64,000 bases of DNA from Spirosoma oryzae (GTDB taxonomy: Bacteria; Bacteroidota; Bacteroidia; Cytophagales; Spirosomataceae). This document shows positions 44,227 to 51,859 of this stretch, in pieces (position 1 is the first letter of the stretch; each line of letters begins with the position of its first letter). The notes below the pieces were generated by a model. That model saw only the letters and a program-made list of their open reading frames with translations. It did not search any database and was not told where the DNA came from. The translations under genes and the position numbers were made by a program. Location: NCBI RefSeq assembly GCF_003002825.1, contig NZ_PVTE01000002.1, forward strand, positions 186,001 through 250,000, given 5' to 3'.

Positions 44227-44907
44227 TTACCGGCTGTAGCGGCTACGGAACTCAGGTCCAACACCGAACGCGTAGCCCAGCGACAAACTGATGGTCGAAT
44301 TTTGCAGGTTGTTGCGAGCCCCCCAAACTTTGGGCAGATTCGTCTGCACTTCACTAAGCCCCAGCGTGTAGCGCGCATCGATCAGAAAATGCTGTCGGTT
44401 ACCCGTACGCCAGTTCAACTGAAAACCGCCCGTAGCGCCAAGGTCGAGGTCGCGGAAATCGTTCGTATTGTCAGCATTGTAAGCCGCTGGATCGCCATTC
44501 ACCCGGCGGGCGTTTAACTTGATACCCAGCGATGGACCTACGAAGATATTGGGCCGGAAATCGCCATTGAGTGTCAGGTAATAACGAGCCACAACCGGAA
44601 TTTCCAGGTAGTTTACCCGCTGCGTAAACTTGACTACCGGTGTTTCGTACTTGGCCCCTCGTTGCGAGTACAGTACGTCGGCCGAAATACCGAAATGATT
44701 CAGTGAACTATACGACAGAAACACACCTGCGTTTACACCTGGTTTAAAGCGAAGGTCGTCGGCATTGCCCCAGTAATTAGATAAATTCAAGCCAATTCGC
44801 GGACCAGCGCTGAAGCGTTGCTGCGCGTAACTAGTTGTAAAACAAAGGCTAACTAAGGCTACTAAAACGTAAAGAGAACGTAAAGAAATTGTGCGAAACA
44901 TAGACAA
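44227..44907 (-). CDS. PorT-like outer-membrane beta-barrel protein, tandem paralogue
   Basis: A 226-residue protein with a signal peptide ending FTTSYAQQ. It repeats the motif order of its downstream neighbour: FSAGPRIGLNLSNY, SLNHFGISADVLYSQRGAKY, YLEIPVVARYYL and FLIDARYTLGLSEV, and ends in a barrel-type GYAFGVGPEFRSRYSR. Tandem duplication is clear. It lies downstream of the ECF sigma/anti-sigma-like genes on the same strand, 150 bases apart, so control by that sigma factor is plausible but not shown. Confidence 0.87.
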   Translation of the reverse strand: MSMFRTISLRSLYVLVALVSLCFTTSYAQQRFSAGPRIGLNLSNYWGNADDLRFKPGVNAGVFLSYSSLNHFGISADVLYSQRGAKYETPVVKFTQRVNYLEIPVVARYYLTLNGDFRPNIFVGPSLGIKLNARRVNGDPAAYNADNTNDFRDLDLGATGGFQLNWRTGNRQHFLIDARYTLGLSEVQTNLPKVWGARNNLQNSTISLSLGYAFGVGPEFRSRYSR

Positions 44908-45058
44908 TTGGTCGAAGTGATTCTCGGGGTTAACGCTCGACCTTTTGCAAATGTTTTACCTGCGCCACTTACTTTCTCTTATATGGGACAGCCACAGGCT
45001 ACGATCCGGGCTTGATCAGACGACGCTCATACCCTACGTCAGCCCAAGTACCGTCACG

Positions 45059-45478
45059 CTACACCAACGCTTTCCAGTACACAGAATCAAGGTAGTAAGC
45101 GCCTGATTCTGTTGTCGTTTTCAGACTTGTCTGCGGAGCGACCGGCGCGGGTTTAGCCATCTTTTTCGGCATGAAATAAATCATGTAGATCGCTACAGCA
45201 AAGACGAAAAGCAATGCAGCCGTGATTGTCGCAATCCAGAGATGCCACAACCGTTTTTTCGTGGCCGACGCGTGGATACGATCCTGCAGCGCGTCGCGCA
45301 GACTGCTGAGTTGTTCGGGTGTCGGGCGGGCAGCCTGCTGCATTGCTTCCAGCCCTGCCAGCGCATCGGCATAGAACGGGTCTTCCAGCAGCGCCCGTTC
45401 AACCCGGTGTCGGGCCGGACCACTAAGCTGACCAGCCTGGTAGGCCCGTAATTCATCAAAAGTTAGTTGGTTACTCAT
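45059..45478 (-). CDS. Anti-sigma-like single-pass membrane protein
   Basis: From ATG 45478 the protein has 139 residues. A TTG two codons earlier is possible. The N-terminal 80 residues are cytosolic and helical (LTFDELRAYQAGQLSGPARHRVERALLEDPFYADALAGLE), like the N-terminal part of anti-sigma factors but without zinc-ligand cysteines. One membrane segment lies at about 81-104. The periplasmic tail is short. It starts two bases after the ECF sigma gene stop, so the pair is co-transcribed. An anti-sigma role is inferred from position and shape only. Confidence 0.75.
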   Translation of the reverse strand: MSNQLTFDELRAYQAGQLSGPARHRVERALLEDPFYADALAGLEAMQQAARPTPEQLSSLRDALQDRIHASATKKRLWHLWIATITAALLFVFAVAIYMIYFMPKKMAKPAPVAPQTSLKTTTESGAYYLDSVYWKALV

Positions 45479-45480
45479 TG

Positions 45481-46107
45481 TCAAGAGGCTGTATTACGTA
45501 CAGTGCCACCAACGGTCTGCGGATCGCTTAGGCAAAGTTTAAGTTTTCGACGCCCATTTTGCAAATAACTCTTTACCTGTTTTAGATCATAGCCCGTCAG
45601 ATCGGCCACTTCTACGTAGCTTTTCTTTTCCAGGTAAAAAAGCGTCAGGCAGGTACGCTGTTCAAGGGGCAACAGTTGCAGGCAGGCTTCCATCCGGCTC
45701 AGGTCTTCTTCCCGGTCAGAATCATCGGCGTGAATAGGTAAAGCGGCTTCGTCGTCGTCGCTCATGACCGAATCGATCAATGCCATCTGGGGGCGGTTTT
45801 GCCGCTTCCGCAGTAGCATCAGACAATAGTTACGCGCCACGCTGTGCAACCACGGCAGGAACTGCTGCACCTCGTGCCGACGCAGATCGACAACTAACTG
45901 CTCAAACAATTGCATGACCGCGTCTTTGGCTTCTTCCTCATCGCGCAGGTACTTGTAACAGACAGCGTACACCAGTTCCATATGCGGTTCGTACAGTTCA
46001 CCCAACAGCGCGACGTCACCGGTCGCCCGGTACTGCGCAATCAGTTCGGTCGGGCGGTCAGCGGTATTTGCTGTGATCTTAGGTTTACGAAATCGTCTTA
46101 GAAACAT
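45481..46107 (-). CDS. ECF-type RNA polymerase sigma factor
   Basis: A 208-residue sigma-70 family protein. Region 2 is at about residues 40-105 (ELYEPHMELVYAVCYKYLRDEEEAKDAVMQLFEQLVVDL) and region 4 at about 140-200 (LQLLPLEQRTCLTLFYLEKKSYVEVADLTGYDLKQVKSYLQNGRRKLK), with the helix-turn-helix. An acidic linker (DDDEAALPIHADDSDREED) separates them. Only ECF domains are present. It is followed immediately by an anti-sigma-like gene and then two barrel genes. The target promoters are not evident by eye. Confidence 0.92.
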   Translation of the reverse strand: MFLRRFRKPKITANTADRPTELIAQYRATGDVALLGELYEPHMELVYAVCYKYLRDEEEAKDAVMQLFEQLVVDLRRHEVQQFLPWLHSVARNYCLMLLRKRQNRPQMALIDSVMSDDDEAALPIHADDSDREEDLSRMEACLQLLPLEQRTCLTLFYLEKKSYVEVADLTGYDLKQVKSYLQNGRRKLKLCLSDPQTVGGTVRNTAS

Positions 46108-46285
46108 AGGTGGCCGGTCTACGTATATAAACGATGCAGCAATGGGTCAAATTCCATACAACTACGTCAACGCAATTCGCGCACAACCGTCGCATGAACA
46201 GGCTATGGCCACTCGACTCGTTTGATGCCCAGCGGGATTTTGCCAACTTTACCCGTATTTCGTTCCAACAATCGCTCATCCACTT

Positions 46286-47065
46286 GTGCATCTAACTGTT
46301 GACGCCGGCAATACCGACGCCGTTTTCGGTCTCTACGCCAACGACACATGGCAATTTATCTGGCGCACTCCTGCCCGCGCCGACGAAGCAGCCGAATCGT
46401 ATGAAGCCCGGCTGCGCCTGTGGCTGCTGGAAGCAACCATTCCGCTAAGCGCGATACAACATACCGTATTGAGCAGCGTCGTACCGAACCTGACGCCCAC
46501 CTTGCGAACCATGCTTGGCAGCTTGTTTGGTCACGAACCGGTTGTCGTTGGGCCGGGCGTATACCCACTGCTACCACTCGAAATTCTGCGTCCGCACGAG
46601 ATTGGCGCTGATTTAGTGGCCAATGCGCTGGCGGCTTACACACGGTATCAGCGCAACTGTATCGTGGTTGACTTCGGGACTGCTCTGACGTTTACGACAG
46701 TATCCGGCGCGGGAAAAATTCTGGGTGTTGCCATTGCCCCCGGCCTGAGAACGGCTATCCGGTCGCTATTCACCAACACAGCGCAGCTACCGGAAGTACC
46801 AATTCAGGTACCCGATTCCGCGCTGGGCTTGAGCACGACCCACGCCATTCAGGCAGGGATCGTGTTAGGCTACGAAGGGCTGGTTCGTTCGCTCATCAAC
46901 CGTATTCGGGCTGAGCTACATGGCGATTGCATCGCCGTAGCAACCGGCGGGCTGTCGGGTCAGATTCCGTCGTTACGGGATGCCTTCATCGACATTGTCC
47001 CGTCACTCACCCTGGAAGGCGTTCGGCTGATCGGCGAAATGGTATTGGCTCAAAAACAGCCGTGA
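46286..47065 (+). CDS. coaX: Type III pantothenate kinase
   Basis: A 259-residue CoaX. The N-terminal DAGNTDAVFGLY is the phosphate-binding motif. LRPHEIGADLVANALAAY and VVDFGTALTFTTV carry the conserved Gly-Ala-Asp and Asp-Phe-Gly-Thr-Ala, and IAPGLRTAIRSLF follows. It phosphorylates pantothenate in coenzyme A synthesis and, unlike CoaA, is not feedback-inhibited by CoA. The start is GTG 46286, and no ATG is available at the right place. It is divergent from the sigma factor gene and monocistronic. Confidence 0.94.
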   Translation: MHLTVDAGNTDAVFGLYANDTWQFIWRTPARADEAAESYEARLRLWLLEATIPLSAIQHTVLSSVVPNLTPTLRTMLGSLFGHEPVVVGPGVYPLLPLEILRPHEIGADLVANALAAYTRYQRNCIVVDFGTALTFTTVSGAGKILGVAIAPGLRTAIRSLFTNTAQLPEVPIQVPDSALGLSTTHAIQAGIVLGYEGLVRSLINRIRAELHGDCIAVATGGLSGQIPSLRDAFIDIVPSLTLEGVRLIGEMVLAQKQP

Positions 47066-47376
47066 GCTCTCTTTTAAGTTGAACAATTTCAATATCCCCC
47101 AATTTTCTTACTTATTATTCATCTGTTTGTCAGTTACGACCAGTCCGCTATTCTTCAATGCGCTATCTGGATAATCATATAGTTCAGCACTTCTACCAGA
47201 ATACGTACAATTACATCTTATTTCGGTCAAACTTCACAAATTGCACTCGCTTTCACCCTCAGTAACAAGCTAATTATGAGTCGGTTATATTGACAAAAGC
47301 AGGTTGAAAAGCCTGCATCTCGTCAACCGGATTCCGATCATTTCTGATGATTCCGAATCAATAAACCGTACTCACT
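47066..47376. other. AT-rich intergenic region without a recognisable gene
   Basis: About 310 bases. I see no conserved protein or RNA. A small hairpin, GCAGG/CCTGC, lies near 47299-47316, and the octamer GATTCCGA recurs just before the next gene. A promoter for that gene should be here, but no TAnnTTTG stands out. Confidence 0.5.
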
Positions 47377-48045
47377 ATGCATGTAATTCGTCTACTTATT
47401 CTTGTCGGTTTTCTAGTCTCGACTGCCCTTATTGACGTCTCTGCCGGCATTCCTAAACCCACGTGGCAAACAGGTTACCTGATTTTGGCCGACGGCGACA
47501 GACGAGCGGGCGAGCTGGACTACAACTGGCAGGCGGAGACCGTGTTATTGCGCGAACCGGACGGCCGCATCCGGGCGTTTTCCGCTAGTCAGGTACAGCA
47601 GTTTGGCTGGCAGGCATCACCAGGTCAGAAAGCGCGTCTGTTTATTACGTTACCCGGCTCGATCCGTCAGGCACCGGCCAGTCTGGCTTTCTTCGAGGTA
47701 TGTGCTGAAGGCCCGATCATGGTTGTCCGGCGCATGAAACGCGCTCATGGTCTGTTCAGACGGGCTTACAATAATCCCATCCGAAATTTCGACCCGGAAA
47801 CGCCTGATCCGCACGACAGCTTTTTCGATTATTTCGCCCACATCAATGGACAATTCTTATCGTTCAAACGGTTCTACGTGGCTATTTATCAAGCCCATAT
47901 GGCAGCGTACCGGCAGGAACTGCAACAATTTGTGCAGGTGCGGCACCTCAATGAAAAAAGTCAGTTTGGTCAGTTACGCATCGTCGAGCAGTACAACCGA
48001 CTGGCCGAACGCCAGACGGCATCGGTAAATACACCAGTAAACTAG
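47377..48045 (+). CDS. Secreted hypothetical protein
   Basis: A 222-residue protein with a signal peptide (MHVIRLLILVGFLVSTALIDVSAG). The mature part begins with a strand-rich segment, YLILADGDRRAGELDYNWQAETVLLREPDGRIRAFSASQVQQFGW, that I have seen in many Cytophagales secreted proteins of unknown role. The rest is helical and charged, with no catalytic motif. The ATG at 47377 is well placed. The gene stands alone, and its stop overlaps the convergent Arc-like gene by 4 bases. Function unknown. Confidence 0.75.
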   Translation: MHVIRLLILVGFLVSTALIDVSAGIPKPTWQTGYLILADGDRRAGELDYNWQAETVLLREPDGRIRAFSASQVQQFGWQASPGQKARLFITLPGSIRQAPASLAFFEVCAEGPIMVVRRMKRAHGLFRRAYNNPIRNFDPETPDPHDSFFDYFAHINGQFLSFKRFYVAIYQAHMAAYRQELQQFVQVRHLNEKSQFGQLRIVEQYNRLAERQTASVNTPVN

Positions 48046-48251
48046 TGAGCATCGGTTGCTTCAGACGCGTCTTCTGAATCAGAAGACGCGTCTGCGTTAC
48101 GAGCACGCCGTTTGCGCCGGCGCAGGGCATCGCTGAGGAGAAACTCGATTTGCCCGTTGACACTGCGAAACTCATCCTGCGCCCACCGCTCCAGTTCTTT
48201 CAGTGTTTCGGCCTGAATCCGCAGCACAAATGCTTTTTTTTCGGCTGGCAT
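48042..48251 (-). CDS. Arc-type ribbon-helix-helix protein
   Basis: From ATG 48251 the protein has 69 residues. The segment KKAFVLRIQAETLKELERWAQDEFRSVNGQIEFLLSDALRRRKR is a ribbon-helix-helix DNA-binding domain of the Arc type (FVLRI strand, then two helices). A low-complexity acidic tail, NADASSDSEDASEATDAH, follows. The DNA for this tail contains a 33-base near-perfect palindrome at 48062-48094. The gene starts 7 bases after the SPFH gene stop, so the two form an operon, an arrangement I have seen repeatedly. It may regulate the SPFH gene. Confidence 0.82.
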   Translation of the reverse strand: MPAEKKAFVLRIQAETLKELERWAQDEFRSVNGQIEFLLSDALRRRKRRARNADASSDSEDASEATDAH

Positions 48252-48257
48252 AGGCAA

Positions 48258-49112
48258 CTAGTTATACAATGTCCCGGCATTAACGACCGGGCTGACTCCT
48301 TTCTCACCGCAAAGTACCACCAGCAGGTTGCTCACCATCGCGGCCTTGCGCTCTTCGTCCAGTTGCACGACGCCCTTGTTCTCAAGTCGTTCGAGCGCCA
48401 TCTCGACCATACCCACGGCCCCTTCCACGATCAGTCGACGGGCGGCAATCATGGCGGCTGCCTGCTGCCGCTGCAACATAGCCCCGGCAATTTCCGATGA
48501 ATACGCCAGGTGACTCACCCGCGCTTCGATGATGTCGACACCCGCCCGTTCGAGTCGTTCGTTCAGTTCCTGTTCCAGAAATACATTGATCTGTCCGGTA
48601 CTGTCGCGCAGCGTAACCGAGGCCGTATCATCTTCCATGTGGTCGTACGCATACGAGTTGGCCAGCTTCCGCACGGCCGCTTCCGACTGAATCTGCACGA
48701 ACAATACATAATCGTCGACAGAGAACAAAGCCTTAGCCGTATCCTGCACCTGCCAGACAACCACGGCGGCAATCTCGACGGGGTTCCCCATCTTATCGTT
48801 TACCTTCAGCGTCTGCCCGTTCAGGTTGCGCGCCCGCAGGCTGATCTTCCGTCGATTGTACAATGGATTGACCCAGCGCAGCCCGTTCTGCTTCATGGTA
48901 CCGACGTAATTGCCGAACAGCGTAGACACATAGGCTTCGTTGGGGTTGATGACGGTGATGCCCGTAAACAGCACCAGCGACACCAGAAACAGCAGCACAG
49001 CCAGTATGATACTAATCCCGGTGACCGCAACACCAGCGGCAGCGAGCAAGCATACGACGGCTATCAGTAACAGCACATAGCCAGAAATCGAGGTTAACGG
49101 TTTTTCCTGCAT
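48258..49112 (-). CDS. SPFH/Band 7 domain membrane protein
   Basis: A 284-residue protein. Two hydrophobic segments at about residues 11-32 and 33-53 anchor it. The SPFH domain follows ([29 protein letters not shown] to about residue 215), with [20 protein letters not shown] and an [13 protein letters not shown] helical tail (about 200-270). Members assemble into membrane rings and act in membrane organisation or protease control. The specific role here is unknown. It is co-transcribed with the Arc-type gene. It diverges from lysS. Confidence 0.9.
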   Translation of the reverse strand: MQEKPLTSISGYVLLLIAVVCLLAAAGVAVTGISIILAVLLFLVSLVLFTGITVINPNEAYVSTLFGNYVGTMKQNGLRWVNPLYNRRKISLRARNLNGQTLKVNDKMGNPVEIAAVVVWQVQDTAKALFSVDDYVLFVQIQSEAAVRKLANSYAYDHMEDDTASVTLRDSTGQINVFLEQELNERLERAGVDIIEARVSHLAYSSEIAGAMLQRQQAAAMIAARRLIVEGAVGMVEMALERLENKGVVQLDEERKAAMVSNLLVVLCGEKGVSPVVNAGTLYN

Positions 49113-49253
49113 GATTGTAGAGAGTTGATATCATTTTGATAGCACAACGGTAAAGACAAAGCGGTGAACCGCCCGGTTAAAACGGACGATCGGTCGGTAT
49201 CGTCGTTTAACGGCTAATTCGGTCGAACAAGGCGAAAGGCCAATCCTTTTCGC

Positions 49254-49261
49254 TACTTTTG
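49254..49261 (+). promoter_or_regulatory. Candidate -7 element of lysS
   Basis: TACTTTTG, 44 bases before the lysS ATG, fits TAnnTTTG. No -33 partner is recognisable, so this is tentative. Confidence 0.42.
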
Positions 49262-49305
49262 CCCCTAAAAACTCAGGTCGCCCCGCGACCAACCGACTGA
49301 CTGCT

Positions 49306-51087
49306 ATGCTACTGAGTGAACAGGAGATAAACCGCCGACAGAAGCGGGAAGAACTGATGCGCATGGGGATCGATCCCTACCCCGCCCCGCTCTTCGACGT
49401 TACCCATACCATCGACCAGCTGCGCGACGCCTTTGCCGATAAAACGGGGGCCGATACGCAGGGCGGCTACCAGCCTCACCTCGACTTTAAAGACGAAGCA
49501 CCCTGGAACACCGTTCGGCTCGCCGGCCGACTGATGAGTTTCCGCATTATGGGTAGCGCATCGTTCGCCGAAATGCAGGACTCGACGGGTCGGATGCAGC
49601 TTTATTTCCGGCGTGACGACCTTTGCCCCGGCGACGACAAAACGCTGTATAACACGGTATTTAAAAAGCTGCTCGACATCGGCGACATCATCGGTATCGA
49701 AGGCTATGTCTTCACGACGCAAACAGGCGAACTGTCGGTGTACGTGCAGTCGTTTACGATTCTGAACAAGTCGCTGCGGCCCCTACCCGTGGTAAAGGAA
49801 GTCGTTAATGAGAAAGGCGAGAAGGAAACCTACGATGCCTTCACCGATCCCGAACAGCGCTACCGACAGCGTTACGTCGACCTGATCGTGAACCCGCAGG
49901 TGCGCGACGTATTCGTCAAACGGACCAAGCTCGTCAACTCGATCCGGCAGTTTCTAAGCCAGAAAGGGTATCTGGAAGTGGAAACCCCAATTTTGCAGCC
50001 CATCCACGGCGGTGCCACAGCCCGCCCGTTCCAGACGCACCACAACACGCTGGACATGACGCTGTACATGCGGATTGCCAATGAGTTGTACCTCAAACGG
50101 CTGATCGTGGGTGGCTACGACGGCGTGTTCGAATTCGCCAAGGATTTCCGTAACGAAGGTATGGACCGGACCCACAACCCGGAGTTTACGCAGGTCGAAT
50201 TCTACGTGGCTTACAAAGACTATCTCTGGATGATGGACACCATCGAGGAAATGGTCGAGAAGGTAGCCATCGACGTAGCGGGTACGACGAAGGTGACGGT
50301 AGGCGACAACGTCATCGACTTCAAACGGCCCTGGAAACGACTGACTATGTTCGAAGCCATTCAGGAATACACCGGTATCGATGTTTCCGAGATGGACGAA
50401 GACCGATTACGGCAGGTAGCCGAGGACCGGGGTATCAAAACCGACTCGTCAATGGGTAAGTCGAAACTGATCGACGAACTGTTTGGTGATGCCTGCGAAC
50501 CCAACCTGATTCAGCCGACGTTCATTACGGATTATCCCGTTGAGATGTCGCCCCTGACGAAGAAGCACCGCAGCAAAGCCGGGCTGGTCGAGCGTTTCGA
50601 AGCTATCTGTAACGGGAAGGAAATTGCGAATGCGTATTCCGAGCTAAACGACCCCATTGATCAGCGCGAGCGTTTTGAAGAACAGCTCCGGCTGGCCGAG
50701 CGGGGCGACGAAGAAGCCATGGCGCTGGATGACGATTTCCTTCGTGCCCTTGAATACGGTATGCCCCCGACGGCGGGTGTCGGTCTGGGTATCGACCGGC
50801 TGGCGATGATTATGACCAATCAGCCGTCGATTCAGGATGTGCTGTTCTTCCCGCAGATGCGTCCAGAAAAGAAGCAGGAGCAGTCGGGTGAAGCCGATTT
50901 CCTGGAAGCGGGTGTACCAGCCGAGTGGATTCCGGCCCTGCAAAAGCTGAACATACTGACTGTCGAACAACTCCGCGCTGCTAGCCCGAACAAGCTGTTC
51001 AACGATCTGGGCGGTGCCCGCAAGCGGCTGAAGCTGGATATTCCAATGCCCACCATGGCCGACGTTCACGGCTGGACGGGTCATTGA
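49306..51087 (+). CDS. lysS: Lysyl-tRNA synthetase, class II
   Basis: A 593-residue class II enzyme. After the OB-fold anticodon domain (about residues 60-170), motif 2 reads [20 protein letters not shown] near residue 265, and motif 3 [13 protein letters not shown] near 487. It extends about 75 residues beyond motif 3. The tail, [38 protein letters not shown], looks like a helix-hairpin-helix module, present in Bacteroidota enzymes but not in E. coli LysS (about 505 residues). It charges tRNA-Lys. It is monocistronic with its own terminator. Confidence 0.97.
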   Translation: MLLSEQEINRRQKREELMRMGIDPYPAPLFDVTHTIDQLRDAFADKTGADTQGGYQPHLDFKDEAPWNTVRLAGRLMSFRIMGSASFAEMQDSTGRMQLYFRRDDLCPGDDKTLYNTVFKKLLDIGDIIGIEGYVFTTQTGELSVYVQSFTILNKSLRPLPVVKEVVNEKGEKETYDAFTDPEQRYRQRYVDLIVNPQVRDVFVKRTKLVNSIRQFLSQKGYLEVETPILQPIHGGATARPFQTHHNTLDMTLYMRIANELYLKRLIVGGYDGVFEFAKDFRNEGMDRTHNPEFTQVEFYVAYKDYLWMMDTIEEMVEKVAIDVAGTTKVTVGDNVIDFKRPWKRLTMFEAIQEYTGIDVSEMDEDRLRQVAEDRGIKTDSSMGKSKLIDELFGDACEPNLIQPTFITDYPVEMSPLTKKHRSKAGLVERFEAICNGKEIANAYSELNDPIDQRERFEEQLRLAERGDEEAMALDDDFLRALEYGMPPTAGVGLGIDRLAMIMTNQPSIQDVLFFPQMRPEKKQEQSGEADFLEAGVPAEWIPALQKLNILTVEQLRAASPNKLFNDLGGARKRLKLDIPMPTMADVHGWTGH

Positions 51088-51110
51088 TCGACGATTCGTT
51101 TACTGCCAAC

Positions 51111-51147
51111 AAAAATGCCCCGGCTCACTAGCAGAGCCGGGGCGTTT
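51111..51147 (+). terminator. Intrinsic terminator of lysS
   Basis: GCCCCGGCTC (51117-51126) and GAGCCGGGGC (51134-51143) pair exactly around a seven-base loop. A residues precede and a short T run follows, so it could also serve the convergent YceI gene. Confidence 0.82.
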
Positions 51148-51167
51148 CTGTTTATAAAGTGAGTTAC

Positions 51168-51764
51168 CTACTTCTTCTCAGCGGTAGCACCGTCCTGCTT
51201 GGCAAACTCACCGGCGGCTTTGATCTCGATTTCTTCGCTGACAACCGCCCCACCCGACGAGCCGACACCGAAGTCAGTGCGTTTGATCGTACCATTCACT
51301 TTCAGGCCCGCCTTCTCCATCTTACCACGTGGACTATCCATCGTGACGGGGCCGGTCAGCACCGCGTCGAGCGTTACGGGCTTGGTCACGCCGTGCATCG
51401 TCAGGTTACCGGCCAGTTTATATTTTTTGCCTTCCACTTTCTGAAACGACGTGCTCTTGAAGGTAATCGTCGGGTATTTGGCCGCGTCGAACCAGTCGGG
51501 CGACTTCAGGTGGCCGTCGCGCCGTTCGTTATCGGTATTGATACTGTTCACGTCGGCGGTAAGTTCGACAACGGCATCCGACAGGTCGGGTTTGTTAGCC
51601 GTCAGTTTGGCGTCGAAGGTTTTAAAATTACCGTCGACCTCGCTCAGCATCAGGTGCGTCACGGTGAAGCCTACTTTCGAGTGCGCTTTGTCGACCGTCC
51701 AGGTCTGAGCGTTTACAAGTGATGCGGTGAGCAGGGCAGCAACGGATAGAGCAAATACTTTCAT
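51168..51764 (-). CDS. YceI family periplasmic protein
   Basis: From ATG 51764 the protein has 198 residues. The signal peptide MKVFALSVAALLTASLVNAQ supports this start. A longer frame back to 51854 is open but would mask the signal. The lipocalin-like YceI barrel is recognised by DKAHSKVGFTVTHLMLSEVDGNF, RDGHLKSPDWFDAAKYPTITF and LAGNLTMHGVTKPVTL. Members bind isoprenoid-like lipids in the periplasm. The native ligand here is unknown. It lies 3' of, and is possibly co-transcribed with, the outer-membrane receptor gene, with a gap of 95 bases. Confidence 0.92.
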   Translation of the reverse strand: MKVFALSVAALLTASLVNAQTWTVDKAHSKVGFTVTHLMLSEVDGNFKTFDAKLTANKPDLSDAVVELTADVNSINTDNERRDGHLKSPDWFDAAKYPTITFKSTSFQKVEGKKYKLAGNLTMHGVTKPVTLDAVLTGPVTMDSPRGKMEKAGLKVNGTIKRTDFGVGSSGGAVVSEEIEIKAAGEFAKQDGATAEKK

Positions 51765-51859
51765 AGAGATACTGTTGGTTGGTTGAAACGGAAAAAGACA
51801 CTTAGTGAGGTATACTACTGTAAATGAGTTGCTTGTGACATCTATCTCAGACAATACGA

